Source of the DNA: Varibaculum cambriense
Lineage (GTDB): Bacteria; Actinomycetota; Actinomycetes; Actinomycetales; Actinomycetaceae
DNA length: 64,000 nt
Direction: 5' to 3'
Assembly (NCBI RefSeq): GCF_022133705.1
Contig: NZ_JAKNHJ010000003.1
Coordinates: 1-64,000, forward strand
Below, one piece after another: positions 32,551 through 41,426 of this stretch. The notes beneath the pieces are model-generated. The model saw only the letters and a program-made list of their open reading frames with translations, was not told the origin of the DNA and ran no database searches. The translations under genes and the position numbers were made by a program. Numbering within the stretch: the first letter of the stretch is position 1; each line of letters begins with the position of its first letter.

Positions 32551-34496
32551 GAAGACAGCACCCCCACTACGGTGGCTCCGCTTTGCCCGCCGCTAATCAG
32601 TTCGATCCGGATTCCCGGAGCCCCTTGGAACAGTGCGTTTTGTACCCGGGAGATCAGTTCTGAGTCTTCTCCGTGCCCGCTCAAGATCCTTGCCTGCACA
32701 TCATCACGGTTCACCGAGGAAGAGAGTAACTCAAAAGGCATTTGCGGGGAAACGCTAAAAGTACGCTGCCTGGCCAGGGAATCAAAAGTGCGCGAACGCT
32801 GCAACTGGATTAATTCGGCGGGCGTAATTGCGGAAGATACCACTTGGGTGAGGGTGCGGGCAGCTTCTAGTACTTGCAGGTCATCTTGCGTGGGAGCCAC
32901 CATCAGATCGATACCTTGATCTTTGGCGGGTCGAACTAGGTTGGTTAGCTCCGCCGCGCTCACCTGGTCACAGGGCAAGACTTGCACTACTTCTTGTTCC
33001 ATTTCCGCGATTACCGGCAGTATTTGCAGGGGGATTCCCCGGCGAGAATACACTACCGTAGCCCCCAAGTTAGCTATGTCTGCTACCAGGCCGGGAGCCG
33101 AAGTGTAGGCTAACACCGCTGGTCTAATGGGGTGGATCGTATGGGAAGACCCCAGACTCACCAGGTTGGAAGTCGAGGCTTCGGTTTCGACTGGTAGCGG
33201 CGGGCGAATCAAAACCATTCCCGATTTTTCGGGTAAAAGTTCGATTACTCTGCGCGGATGCCGGCTGCGCACCAGCAATATGCGCGGCCCAATTCCCAGC
33301 ATGTCCGCCCTGCCGGTCATCGCCCCATAAACCCCGTTTTCTTCTAACTGCCTGCGTAGTTCCTCAAAACGTGAGTTATCGGTTTCTCCGCGCCAAGTAA
33401 GCATCAAAGAGTTCATTTGCCCGGGCGCATGCACTGCAGAATGGGACTGCGGAACCATATCCCGTACCATCTGCAAACTGGTATTTACCGCCCCAACTTC
33501 TTGCTGATTTTCTCGCGCATAAGTTTCCAGCATGGCCGCTATTAAAAGCATTAATACCGCTGCCCGGGCGTCGGGACGTCCTCGGTTATCTTCCGCGCCC
33601 TCAACTAAGGCAACTTGGCTCGCCAGCCAAGCCCGCGAAAGAATGTCTTCGATCGACATTTGTTCTGGCTGGGTTTCTAGCTCCGCATTTACCTCCTCTA
33701 TCAGCCCCGATAGGGTGGGAGGATCTAGGCGCTCAACTGCGGGCAGCAGGCAGCGATCAGGGCAATCTCTACTGGAACGCAATATTTTTAACAGCTGGAC
33801 TGGGTTTAGGGTGGGGGCGCTGGTCGCCCCGGCAGCAACGCTGGCTAACTCCGCCAGTACAATCCCGATCATTCCTCTGGCTCCCGCCAAGGAGGCATCG
33901 GCAACTGCCTCTAACACCCAGCGTGCATCCTTATCGGCACCGGCAGGTAATCCGGCAACGGTCAGCGCCACCTTGTCCCAGGTGTATAGGGCATTGGCTC
34001 CGGTGTCGGAGTCAAGTTCACTGTGTAGATCCATGGCATCTAGGGCTGACTGACCCGCCTGTAGAACTTCCCCGCTAATCTTTACCCAGGTGCGGATATT
34101 AGCCCCGGTCACCAGAAGGTCAATCCGTTCGGCAGATTCCAGGGTTTGTGCCACATTTTCCCGATGCCGTTTAGCTTTTGGTTTCGCCGACTTCGTCGCT
34201 ACCGGCGGTACTTCGAAATCAAGTAAACCGGTGGTTCCGTTAGGCTCGGCGCTCTGCGGCACTTGCGCCGAATTATCTTTTTTTCTTTGGGCACGAGGAC
34301 GCGCAGGGGTTTTGCTCTTCTTGGCATTTTGGTTGCCGCTCTCGGTACCCTTTTCCCCCTGGAAATCATCTGTTTGGGAAGCAGCTGCAGTTTTAGCAGT
34401 TTTAACCGAGTTTTTATCTCGGGCGGCGCGAGCGAAATCTGCAAAAGAAAACAGATCCGCGAGGGGTTGTTCTTCTCCCACCGCCGCCTCCTTCAT
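32547..34496 (-). CDS. DAK2/YloV-family protein with N-terminal extension
   Basis: A 649-residue relative of the fatty-acid-kinase/DAK2 family (FakA, YloV). Residues about 10-120 are a Lys/Ala/Pro-rich low-complexity extension. The DAK2 domain follows: the metal-Asp motif is reduced to ELDSDTGANALYTWDK (normally DGDTGTNM), and GARGMIGIVLAEL replaces GARGNSG, so catalytic competence is uncertain. The C-terminal domain ends IELISGGQSGATVVGVLSS. It lies between rpmB (divergent) and recG, the typical actinobacterial position. Confidence 0.88.
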   Translation of the reverse strand: MKEAAVGEEQPLADLFSFADFARAARDKNSVKTAKTAAASQTDDFQGEKGTESGNQNAKKSKTPARPRAQRKKDNSAQVPQSAEPNGTTGLLDFEVPPVATKSAKPKAKRHRENVAQTLESAERIDLLVTGANIRTWVKISGEVLQAGQSALDAMDLHSELDSDTGANALYTWDKVALTVAGLPAGADKDARWVLEAVADASLAGARGMIGIVLAELASVAAGATSAPTLNPVQLLKILRSSRDCPDRCLLPAVERLDPPTLSGLIEEVNAELETQPEQMSIEDILSRAWLASQVALVEGAEDNRGRPDARAAVLMLLIAAMLETYARENQQEVGAVNTSLQMVRDMVPQSHSAVHAPGQMNSLMLTWRGETDNSRFEELRRQLEENGVYGAMTGRADMLGIGPRILLVRSRHPRRVIELLPEKSGMVLIRPPLPVETEASTSNLVSLGSSHTIHPIRPAVLAYTSAPGLVADIANLGATVVYSRRGIPLQILPVIAEMEQEVVQVLPCDQVSAAELTNLVRPAKDQGIDLMVAPTQDDLQVLEAARTLTQVVSSAITPAELIQLQRSRTFDSLARQRTFSVSPQMPFELLSSSVNRDDVQARILSGHGEDSELISRVQNALFQGAPGIRIELISGGQSGATVVGVLSS

Positions 34497-34677
34497 TACC
34501 TAAAGATGCACAGGGTTATCTCCTGCTTGCTCTAATAGTTTAGCGAGTTTTCAGTGAAGCCCGGCACAATAACCACCTGGTAGTTGGCTGTTGCCCCTCT
34601 AATCAGTTAACCTAGTCGGGTTGCCGATATCTGGATATCTTATCCCAGAACTAGAAGAATACTTGAAGGAGACTATC

Positions 34678-34863
34678 GTGGCTGCCACCTGTGACATCTG
34701 CGGAAAAGGCCCCGGTTTCGGGAAGAGCGTTTCGCACTCCCACCGGCGCACGAACCGCCGTTTTAACCCGAATATTCAAAGCGTGCGTGCAGTTGTTGGT
34801 AGCACGCGCAAGCGCATGAATGTTTGCACCAAATGCCTCAAATCTGGGCGGGTAGCTCGCTAG
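34678..34863 (+). CDS. rpmB: 50S ribosomal protein L28
   Basis: A 61-residue L28. It has [39 protein letters not shown] and [12 protein letters not shown]; the two CxxC pairs mark the zinc-binding (C+) form. Start is GTG at 34678 with GAAGGAG upstream. It diverges from the DAK2-recG genes. A strong terminator follows 18 bp later. Confidence 0.96.
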   Translation: MAATCDICGKGPGFGKSVSHSHRRTNRRFNPNIQSVRAVVGSTRKRMNVCTKCLKSGRVAR

Positions 34864-34880
34864 CTGAGAGGTAAAAATTG

Positions 34881-34915
34881 GCGCCGTCTGCGAAACGCAG
34901 GCGGCGTTTTTATTT
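34881..34915 (+). terminator. Rho-independent terminator after rpmB
   Basis: GC-rich stem CGCCGTCTGCG (34882-34892) and CGCAGGCGGCG (34896-34906) with one G-T pair and a 3-nt loop, followed by TTTTTATTT. A textbook intrinsic terminator for the single-gene rpmB transcript. Confidence 0.88.
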
Positions 34916-35015
34916 CTAGCTCCTTTTACTGGCGTCCCGGCCGCCCCCCCTACCGAAGGCGTGATGTGAGGAAGTTCAAAGGCCACCGGAGGGTTCTCAG
35001 CTTTCCTTAAGGCGC

Positions 35016-35173
35016 CCTGGTCTGCTAGGTTAGTTAGTAACCGACCAGGAAACTGGTGCGAAAGTGGAGGTTTTCCCACCTGGATGCTCTCGGGTATCGG
35101 GTAAGAACAGATGCTTAACGCGTCTGCGCGTTTTTCGCTGCCTCCGCCAAACAAGCGGGGGCTTTTCTTATTT
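35016..35173 (+). promoter_or_regulatory. Structured leader with terminator-like hairpins before infC
   Basis: The 300-bp region between rpmB and infC contains a bulged hairpin (CCTGGTC at 35016-35022 with GACCAGG at 35043-35049, plus inner GGTT/AACC). Then comes a short hairpin ACGCG/CGCGT (35118-35131) followed by TTTTT, and finally GCCTCCGC (35140-35147) with GCGGGGGC (35155-35162) followed by TTTTCTTATTT. The last two look like intrinsic terminators upstream of infC, so transcription attenuation of the infC-rpmI-rplT operon is likely. L20 or IF3 feedback is known in other phyla; the ligand here is unknown. Confidence 0.6.
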
Positions 35174-35209
35174 GGTAAAGCCTCCAGAAATCTCAAGCAA
35201 GGAGTAGCT

Positions 35210-35866
35210 ATCAGCAACGAGACACGCATTAATGACCGCATCCGGGTGAAAGAAGTACGCCTAGTTGGCCCCAGTGGTGAACAGGTAGGGGTAGTCCGGA
35301 TCGAGGATGCATTGCGCCTAGCCACCGAAGCGGGCTTGGATCTAGTGGAGGTCGCGCCTACCGCGAAACCTCCGGTTTGTAAGTTGATGGATTACGGCAA
35401 GTTCAAATACGAGGCCGCACAAAAGGCTCGTAACGCTCGCCGCAACCAGGCAAACTCCCAGTTGAAAGAGATTCGTTTCCGTCTAAAGATCGATGACCAT
35501 GACTACGAAACCAAGAAAGGTCACGTAGTGCGGTTCCTTGAAGGCGGGGACAAAGTGAAAGTCATGATTATGTTTCGCGGGCGTGAACAGTCTCGCCCAG
35601 AGCTTGGCGTAAAACTATTAGAGCGCCTAGCCGAGGACGTAACCGAGATGGCCACCGTAGAATCAATGCCCCGCCAAGACGGGCGCAATATGACTATGGT
35701 GCTGGCTCCCACGAAACGTAAACACCACACCAAGTCGGATCAGCGTCGTCGCCGTGATCAACAAAGCGGCGAGACTATGAACCGGCAACAACTTAAGGAT
35801 GCCCGTAAAGCGCGGAAAGCTAAAGAGGCTCAGGAAGCTGCAGCCGCCGCGAGAGCAAAAAAGTAG
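35210..35866 (+). CDS. infC: Translation initiation factor IF-3, probable AUC start
   Basis: A 218-residue IF-3, which keeps ribosomal subunits apart and proofreads initiator tRNA. The N domain begins [19 protein letters not shown] and the C domain has [20 protein letters not shown] and [16 protein letters not shown]. No ATG, GTG or TTG fits the family start: AAGGAG is followed after 5 bases by ATC (35210) and then AGC AAC GAG. Rare AUU/AUC starts on infC are known from other bacteria and allow IF3 to limit its own synthesis. A Lys/Ala-rich tail of about 35 residues extends the C-terminus. Confidence 0.93.
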   Translation: MSNETRINDRIRVKEVRLVGPSGEQVGVVRIEDALRLATEAGLDLVEVAPTAKPPVCKLMDYGKFKYEAAQKARNARRNQANSQLKEIRFRLKIDDHDYETKKGHVVRFLEGGDKVKVMIMFRGREQSRPELGVKLLERLAEDVTEMATVESMPRQDGRNMTMVLAPTKRKHHTKSDQRRRRDQQSGETMNRQQLKDARKARKAKEAQEAAAAARAKK

Positions 35867-35927
35867 GGACGTCCTAACGCCTAAGAAACAGGCAGAACCA
35901 CCGGCGTGCCGGTAGAGAGGAAATACA

Positions 35928-36128
35928 ATGCCGAAGATGAAGACGCACTCCGGTGCGAAGAAGCGCTTCCGCAGAACCGGAAGCGGCAAACTGATGCGGG
36001 AAAAGGCGGGCAAACGCCACCTGCTAGAACACAAGTCTTCAAAACAGACCCGTCGCCTCAGCCGTGATCAGGTAGTGGCTCCTGCCGATACCAAGCGCAT
36101 AAACAAACTGCTGGCTGGCAACAAGTAG
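35928..36128 (+). CDS. rpmI: 50S ribosomal protein L35
   Basis: A 66-residue, highly basic L35: [20 protein letters not shown], then [15 protein letters not shown] and the family end. AGAGAGGAAATACA precedes the ATG. It follows infC by 61 bp and precedes rplT by 21 bp, the universal infC-rpmI-rplT order. Confidence 0.97.
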   Translation: MPKMKTHSGAKKRFRRTGSGKLMREKAGKRHLLEHKSSKQTRRLSRDQVVAPADTKRINKLLAGNK

Positions 36129-36149
36129 GCAAGGAGAGGATTAAGAGAT

Positions 36150-36530
36150 ATGGCACGCGTAAAACGAGCAGTCAACGCCAAGAAGAAACGTCGCACCGTA
36201 CTGGATCGCGCCTCTGGTTACCGTGGTCAGCGTTCCCGCCTGTACCGTAAGGCCAAAGAACAGCTGCTGCACTCGGGCGTTTATTCCTACAACGATCGCC
36301 ACAAGCGCAAGAATGATTTCCGTAAACTGTGGATTCAGCGGATCAATGCCGCTTGCCGCGCCCAGGGCATGACCTACAACCGGTTCATCCAGGGTCTGCG
36401 CCTAGCGGAAATCGAAGTTGACCGCCGGATGCTTTCCGAACTCGCGGTTTACGATATTGACACCTTTAATCAGCTGGTAGAAAAAGCGAAAGCTGCTCTA
36501 CCTGAGGACGTAAACGCTCCAGCTGCTTAA
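36150..36530 (+). CDS. rplT: 50S ribosomal protein L20
   Basis: A 126-residue L20, an rRNA-binding protein needed early in 50S assembly. It starts [20 protein letters not shown] and includes [20 protein letters not shown] and [29 protein letters not shown] precedes the ATG. In several bacteria L20 represses its own operon by binding the leader. Confidence 0.97.
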   Translation: MARVKRAVNAKKKRRTVLDRASGYRGQRSRLYRKAKEQLLHSGVYSYNDRHKRKNDFRKLWIQRINAACRAQGMTYNRFIQGLRLAEIEVDRRMLSELAVYDIDTFNQLVEKAKAALPEDVNAPAA

Positions 36531-36553
36531 AGCCCCTTAAAGAAGTTAGCTTT

Positions 36554-37384
36554 TTGCTTAATCTACGCCTAGACACGATTGATAATCCTCGCTCCCAGCG
36601 AGTGCGGACACTGGTCAATCTGTCTAGGCGTAGTTTTCGTTTAAAGCAAGGACTGCTCCTGGTAGAAGGACCGCAATCCTGCGCCGAGCTGCTGCGTTTT
36701 TATCCGGAAGCGGTTCGGGATATTTATCTTTGTCACCGTGCTCCCGAGCCCGCTATCCAGGTGGCGAGGACGGCTCTAGGGATTACCCGCTGGGTACATC
36801 CGGTTACCCCCTCGGTAATGAAGTTATTCGCGCCCTCGGCGCAAGGAATTGCGGCTACCGCCGAGCTTTCGCTGCTCTCTGGCGACAAGCTTCCACCCGC
36901 GGAGGTTTCGGAAGAGGGCGCCTGGGCAGTATGTGCGCGGGTACAAGACCCTGGGAACCTGGGGACGATTATTCGGATTGCAGATGCCTGCGGCCTGGCC
37001 GGCGTCTTAGCCCTATCGGGCTGCGCTGATGTTTCTAGCCCGAAAGTTATTCGCGCCAGCGCTGGAAGCCTATTCCACTTGCCGGTCTATTCCGGCGCGT
37101 CTTTTGCCGATTTAGCGAGGCTGAGCGAGGAAAATGACGGCTACCTGGTGGGGCTCTCGGGAGCGGCCGAAATAGATTTACCTACCTTTACTACCGCTAG
37201 TAACGCAACCGCCTCTCCCCTGTTTATTTGCCTGGGTAATGAAGCCCAAGGTTTAAGTAGCGAGGAAATCGCCCTCTGTAATGAAACTATCGCCATCCCT
37301 ATGTGGGGAAAGGCAGAATCCTTAAACGTGGCAACCGCCGCCGCAATCGCCCTGCACGCCATCGCCAGTGCCCGCGCTCGCTAA
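36554..37384 (+). CDS. TrmH/SpoU-family RNA 2'-O-methyltransferase
   Basis: A 276-residue SPOUT methylase. The N-terminal substrate-binding part (NPRSQRVRTLVNLSRRSFRL, then LLVEGPQSCAELL) is followed by the knotted SAM domain with motifs VCARVQDPGNLGTIIRIADA (motif 1), LFICLGNEAQGLSSEEIALC (motif 2) and IPMWGKAESLNVATAAAIAL (motif 3). It likely modifies rRNA or tRNA ribose. The start is TTG at 36554 with a weak ribosome site. It is the last gene of the infC operon, its usual place in actinobacteria. Confidence 0.9.
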   Translation: MLNLRLDTIDNPRSQRVRTLVNLSRRSFRLKQGLLLVEGPQSCAELLRFYPEAVRDIYLCHRAPEPAIQVARTALGITRWVHPVTPSVMKLFAPSAQGIAATAELSLLSGDKLPPAEVSEEGAWAVCARVQDPGNLGTIIRIADACGLAGVLALSGCADVSSPKVIRASAGSLFHLPVYSGASFADLARLSEENDGYLVGLSGAAEIDLPTFTTASNATASPLFICLGNEAQGLSSEEIALCNETIAIPMWGKAESLNVATAAAIALHAIASARAR

Positions 37385-37417
37385 AAGCAATCCGCCTTAA
37401 ATCGCCCTATCCAGGGA

Positions 37418-37450
37418 AAATGACAAATATCATTTCTAAAAAGTGACAAA
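37418..37450 (+). promoter_or_regulatory. Repeated TGACAAA sites upstream of the ABC/two-component unit
   Basis: AAATGA (37418-37423) and TCATTT (37430-37435) form an inverted repeat around CAAATA, and TGACAAA occurs at 37421-37427 and 37444-37450, 23 bp apart (about two helical turns). Downstream, GATAAT at 37480-37485 is a -10-like box 6 bases before the ABC gene ATG. A related GACAAATGA lies, inverted, at 40728-40736 before the response-regulator gene. These are candidate sites for that regulator. Confidence 0.4.
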
Positions 37451-37491
37451 CCCTGATGGTATAGCGCCAGATTAACCGCGATAATTTGGGT

Positions 37492-38535
37492 ATGAAAGAA
37501 CAAGCAGACCCCAACCTATCTACCTCCATAAAGGTAGTGGATAAAGAAGCATTAACAAATGCTGCCGGAATAGCAGAAAGTTACGAAACTACCCGGAAAA
37601 GTAGAGAAAATAAATCCCTTATTTCCGCTACCCCAAAGCCGGCAATAGCGACTCAAAACCTGACCCAAACTTTTGGCGCAATCCGCGCCCTGAACAATAT
37701 AACTTTAACTATTCCAACCGGAAAAGTAACCGCTCTGCTTGGACCAAATGGAGCCGGAAAATCAACCCTAATTGATTTAGCTACCGGACTTACCAAACCA
37801 AAATCCGGTAACATTAAAGTATTCGGTTTAGATCCCTTACGTGCCGTTCGCTGCGGCAGGATAGGAGTTAGTCAGCAAAGCGGTACTTTTCCGGAAATAC
37901 TCACAATTAAATCCGCCTTACAACTCCTAGCTGCAGCTTGGCCAAAACATTTGCCAATAGAGCAATTAATGGAGCTTTGCGATCTGAATAAAATAGCCAA
38001 ACGGAAAATAAAAAAGTGTTCTGGCGGAGAAGTTCAACGGCTTAAACTTGCTTTAGCGCTCCTACCTAATCCGGATTTACTTATTCTTGACGAAGCCACC
38101 ACCGGAATGGATGTGAACGCAAGAGCAGCATTTTGGCAGATTATGCACCACCTAGCCCAGCAGGAGCGCACGATTGTTTTCGCCACCCACTATTTAGCGG
38201 AAGCCGAAGATTTCGCGCACAATATATCCATCCTCGATCACGGGCAGTTGGCAGCCAGCGGCAGTCCCGATAAGATTCGTTCCCTGGCACGTTCACACCT
38301 ATCTGCCCTATTACCGGAGTCGTCACGCACCGGCGCTCAGCGCGCCCTCGCCAAAGTCCAAGGAGGGCGAAACTGGAATATCTGGTTCGATAACGAGCGT
38401 ATCCATATAGATGGTGCTGACCTTGATGATGCGTTACGCACCCTCGCCCAATTCGATGAAGCCACAGATTTCAGCCTCACCAGGGCATCCTTAGATGAAG
38501 CCTTTACCCATATCACCCAGGAAGCACATAGTTAA
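37492..38535 (+). CDS. ABC transporter ATP-binding protein
   Basis: A 347-residue ATPase of the drug/antibiotic-exporter (CcmA/DrrA-like) type. Residues about 1-45 are a polar extension. The domain has LLGPNGAGKSTLIDLATGL (Walker A), GVSQQSGTFPEILTIKSALQ (Q loop), KCSGGEVQRLKLALALL (signature) and LLILDEATTGMDV (Walker B), with VFATHYLAEAED (H loop). Start is ATG at 37492 with no Shine-Dalgarno; GATAAT 6 bases earlier suggests a leaderless mRNA. The region 37.4-41.4 kb is AT-richer than its surroundings by eye, so it may be acquired. Confidence 0.92.
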   Translation: MKEQADPNLSTSIKVVDKEALTNAAGIAESYETTRKSRENKSLISATPKPAIATQNLTQTFGAIRALNNITLTIPTGKVTALLGPNGAGKSTLIDLATGLTKPKSGNIKVFGLDPLRAVRCGRIGVSQQSGTFPEILTIKSALQLLAAAWPKHLPIEQLMELCDLNKIAKRKIKKCSGGEVQRLKLALALLPNPDLLILDEATTGMDVNARAAFWQIMHHLAQQERTIVFATHYLAEAEDFAHNISILDHGQLAASGSPDKIRSLARSHLSALLPESSRTGAQRALAKVQGGRNWNIWFDNERIHIDGADLDDALRTLAQFDEATDFSLTRASLDEAFTHITQEAHS

Positions 38536-38581
38536 GATGCCGATTGCGAATGACCACTCGTCCTTAAAAAAGAGAAATACC

Positions 38582-39421
38582 ATGTCGAAAAATAATGATT
38601 CTCCTCTAAATACAAAAACCGATAATAAAACGTTAAAAATGCTGGATTTTCCCGCCCCCAGTAAAAGGCAATCCCCCTATAGCTCCTGGCAGAATCTAGG
38701 ATTAATTATGCGGCGTTGCTTTTTTGTTTGGGTACATCCGACTACTTTAATTCTATTTACTTTTATCCCGATAGCCTGTTTCTCGATTTTCGGTTTAGGG
38801 CAGGAATACTCGAATATCGATTTAGGGGAAACCACAATTGCCGGATCCATCATGTGCAATATGTGTCAATACTCGGTAGTATTTGTCGCCGCCTGTATCA
38901 CTGCCCGTATCGGCACCGAACAGGCAACCGGCTGGACGCGACAAATCGCCCTCACCCCGATAACTTCCCGGCTGTATGGCACTGGCCGCGTTATCGCGAC
39001 CGCTATTTCTTGCCTGGCAATGACCATTATTACTTACAGTTACGGGTTCGCTACCGGGGTACGCATGAGCGCAAAGGCTCTAATATTATCCCTAGGTGTT
39101 TTAGTAATTTCCGCACTTTTCGGAGCGGTATTTGGATTATTAACAGGTCTGCTCATCCCCTCAGATGCGGCGCAAGGAATAGTTGGAGGCGGCTCGTCAC
39201 TAATCGCTATTTTTTCGGGAATGTTTACTCCTTTAGAACAGATGGGCGCGTTTGTCCAAAAACTGGGTGAGTTTATGCCTATGTGGGGATATAACCAGCT
39301 TTTACAAGCCACATTTAATAATCAAACTATTTTGGGGTGGAAAATCTATTTGAATATGGCAGTGTGGACTGTGCTGCTATTGGGAATAGTGTTAGCGTTA
39401 CTGCAACGAAAAAAGTCGTAG
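38582..39421 (+). CDS. ABC-2-type permease
   Basis: A 279-residue integral membrane protein with six hydrophobic segments, the ABC-2 permease that pairs with the upstream ATPase. Helix regions include LILFTFIPIACFSIFGLG, VISALFGAVFGLLTGLLI and VWTVLLLGIVLALLQRKK, and GWTRQIALTPITSRLYGTGR is a typical cytoplasmic loop of the family. I chose ATG at 38582; ATG at 38537, directly after the ATPase stop, is equally possible. Likely exports a peptide, lipid or antibiotic, giving resistance or secretion. Confidence 0.88.
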   Translation: MSKNNDSPLNTKTDNKTLKMLDFPAPSKRQSPYSSWQNLGLIMRRCFFVWVHPTTLILFTFIPIACFSIFGLGQEYSNIDLGETTIAGSIMCNMCQYSVVFVAACITARIGTEQATGWTRQIALTPITSRLYGTGRVIATAISCLAMTIITYSYGFATGVRMSAKALILSLGVLVISALFGAVFGLLTGLLIPSDAAQGIVGGGSSLIAIFSGMFTPLEQMGAFVQKLGEFMPMWGYNQLLQATFNNQTILGWKIYLNMAVWTVLLLGIVLALLQRKKS

Positions 39422-39490
39422 TTACCGCCTAGAACTTTATCGCCGATAATGCCAGCAAAACTGACTAGCGACTGGTGGAAATGAGGGAAT

Positions 39491-40687
39491 ATGTTAAAAA
39501 ATAGGGACTCTTGGGCTTTCGCTTTCCCTCCCCTACTATTTCTTATTCTGCCCCTTTACTATATGTCGGCAGGATTTCCACAAATCAGTTACCTTGTCGC
39601 TTTCTTTTTGATGGTGCTGTTTGGCGCCTTCTACGTGGCGGCTTGGCTACAAATCCCCTATCGTCCGCGCCGTTTATCCTCGCTTAATATCGCTATTCTA
39701 GCCGGGCTAATCGCCACCTATTTGGGAGGATGGTGGATAGCGGGAATTAACGCCCCGGTAGCCTTTCAAGCTTCCTATCTTTGCTCGGTAGCTATATTTT
39801 TACTGCCTGCTCGTCTTGACTATTACGCATTAGGGATAATTTATCTGCTGACAATGCTGCAAGTAGCTATCTCTCCCTCTATAACCCACTGGTCGGCGGT
39901 GCTGATAACTATCTTTACTTCTTTAGCCTGCTTTGCTGGTCGCAGCTCCGTTGAGGCTGAAAAACGCCGGACGCTGGCGGCAGCTAGTGAAACACAGGCG
40001 GCTAAAATGCGCGAGCGAGCCAGGATTAACGCTGATTTGCATGATGTTTTAGGGCAGACCTTAACGGCTATTTCCTTAAATGCTCAGCTCAGTTCCCGGC
40101 TTTTGGAACAAGGCAGGAATCAGGACGCGGCCTCGGCTCTCCGCACTGTTCAGCTCCTTTCACGACAGGCTCTCGCGGATGTGCGACAGGTGGTTAGCGC
40201 TTCTCGCGAGACTGTAATCGCTGAAGAAATAGAAAATGCACGGGCACTTTGCCAGGCAGCAAATATCACTTTTTCTGTTAGCGCCCTGGATACTATCAAG
40301 CCCGAAATCGAGAATCTGGCTGCTTGGATGATTCGCGAGGGAATCTCTAATCTGGTTCATCATTCCGGCTCCGACAAGGCCTGGCTGCTCTGCACCGCTA
40401 AAAGCGTTTGTTTAATCGATAACGGTAAAGGTTACCAGGAGCTAGTTTCAGATAGTGATAACGCCGGGTCAAGTGGTAACGATGCTACCGGTAATGGTCT
40501 TTGCGGTCTTAAGGACAGAGCCAAAAATCTAGCAGTTATTTCTTACGGTAACCTGTTTAGCTCGGCTTGGGAGCAGCTAATAGCTATAGACCCCGAGATT
40601 TCTACCAGGGCAGATGAGCTGATTTTACCCCCTAAATATCCTCGTAAACGCCCTCATGGATTCTTCCTTGCGCTTTATACTCGCTAG
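39491..40687 (+). CDS. DesK/NarX-type sensor histidine kinase
   Basis: A 398-residue kinase. Five or six N-terminal transmembrane helices (to about residue 150) are followed by HisKA_3 (ERARINADLHDVLGQTLTAI, phosphorylated His in DLHDVLGQ) and a HATPase domain with the N box MIREGISNLVHHSG, VCLIDNGKGY and GNGLCGLKDRAKNL. The ATPase part carries a long C-terminal tail. It is 69 bp after the permease and precedes the regulator. By analogy with LiaS or DesK systems it may sense membrane stress or the transporter's substrate. Confidence 0.9.
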   Translation: MLKNRDSWAFAFPPLLFLILPLYYMSAGFPQISYLVAFFLMVLFGAFYVAAWLQIPYRPRRLSSLNIAILAGLIATYLGGWWIAGINAPVAFQASYLCSVAIFLLPARLDYYALGIIYLLTMLQVAISPSITHWSAVLITIFTSLACFAGRSSVEAEKRRTLAAASETQAAKMRERARINADLHDVLGQTLTAISLNAQLSSRLLEQGRNQDAASALRTVQLLSRQALADVRQVVSASRETVIAEEIENARALCQAANITFSVSALDTIKPEIENLAAWMIREGISNLVHHSGSDKAWLLCTAKSVCLIDNGKGYQELVSDSDNAGSSGNDATGNGLCGLKDRAKNLAVISYGNLFSSAWEQLIAIDPEISTRADELILPPKYPRKRPHGFFLALYTR

Positions 40688-40727
40688 CTTGCGGCGCAGT
40701 TCATTTAAGGCACTCGCCGAAAACCAG

Positions 40728-40736
40728 TCATTTGTC
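40728..40736. promoter_or_regulatory. GACAAATGA-like site before the response regulator
   Basis: TCATTTGTC lies 68 bp before the regulator start. Its complement GACAAATGA overlaps in sequence with the TGACAAA repeats at 37421 and 37444 upstream of the transporter genes. Two such positions suggest a shared site, probably for the NarL-type regulator encoded next door, though a single short match could be chance. Confidence 0.3.
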
Positions 40737-40803
40737 GCTACTGCGAGTGTTGTGCCTGATACTTGTGGTACTTACTCAACTAGCGCTATGGAATAATTAG
40801 AAC

Positions 40804-41424
40804 ATGATTTCGCTAATGCTGGTAGATGACCAAACCCTGGTGCGACAAGCTTTAGCCAGTTTGCTTAGTTTAGAGGACGACCTCAAAGTTTCAGGGCAGG
40901 CTGACAACAACCAGGCAGCGTTACAGCAGCTGCGCGCCCTACAAAATAGTGGACAGGCAGTTGATGTGGCGTTGGTAGATATTGAGATGGGGTCAGATTC
41001 CGGACTGGATTTAACTCGCGAAATCAAACAGGCTTTCCCAGACACAAAAGTACTGATAGTAACGACTTTTGGTCGTCCCGGATATTTAAGCCGGGCACTT
41101 GCGGCAGGAGCTAGCGGTTTTATTGTCAAAGACACCCCCGCGGATCAGCTGGTGAGCATTATTCGCAATATCTATGCGGGAGCTAAACATATTGACCCTA
41201 AATTGGCTGCCGATGCCCTAGCTCAAGGACCTAATCCTTTAACCCCGCGAGAAATCGAGACTCTGAACTGTGCCTTAACTGGGGCTAGTATCGAGCAAAT
41301 AGCGGCTACAGTTTTCCTAGCTCCCGGCACGGTACGTAATATCATTTCCGGTGCAATGACCAAGCTGGGAGCTAAAAGCAGAATCGAAGCTGCTCAAACC
41401 GCTAGCGCCGCCGGTTGGCTATAA
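40804..41424 (+). CDS. NarL/LuxR-family response regulator
   Basis: A 206-residue regulator with receiver (SLMLVDDQTLVRQALASLLS, Asp in DVALVDIEMGSDSGLD, then IVTTFGRPGYL and FIVKDTPADQL) and a LuxR helix-turn-helix (LTPREIETLNCALTGASIEQ, then VFLAPGTVRNIISGAMTKLG). It pairs with the DesK-like kinase 116 bp upstream. Its stop is 2 bp from the convergent YafQ-like toxin stop. Confidence 0.92.
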   Translation: MISLMLVDDQTLVRQALASLLSLEDDLKVSGQADNNQAALQQLRALQNSGQAVDVALVDIEMGSDSGLDLTREIKQAFPDTKVLIVTTFGRPGYLSRALAAGASGFIVKDTPADQLVSIIRNIYAGAKHIDPKLAADALAQGPNPLTPREIETLNCALTGASIEQIAATVFLAPGTVRNIISGAMTKLGAKSRIEAAQTASAAGWL

Positions 41425-41426
41425 TC

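Noticed and set aside
34651-35325. Minus-strand frame of 224 codons over rpmB and the infC leader
   Set aside because: It overlaps rpmB and infC in antisense, and the conserved genes explain the sequence.
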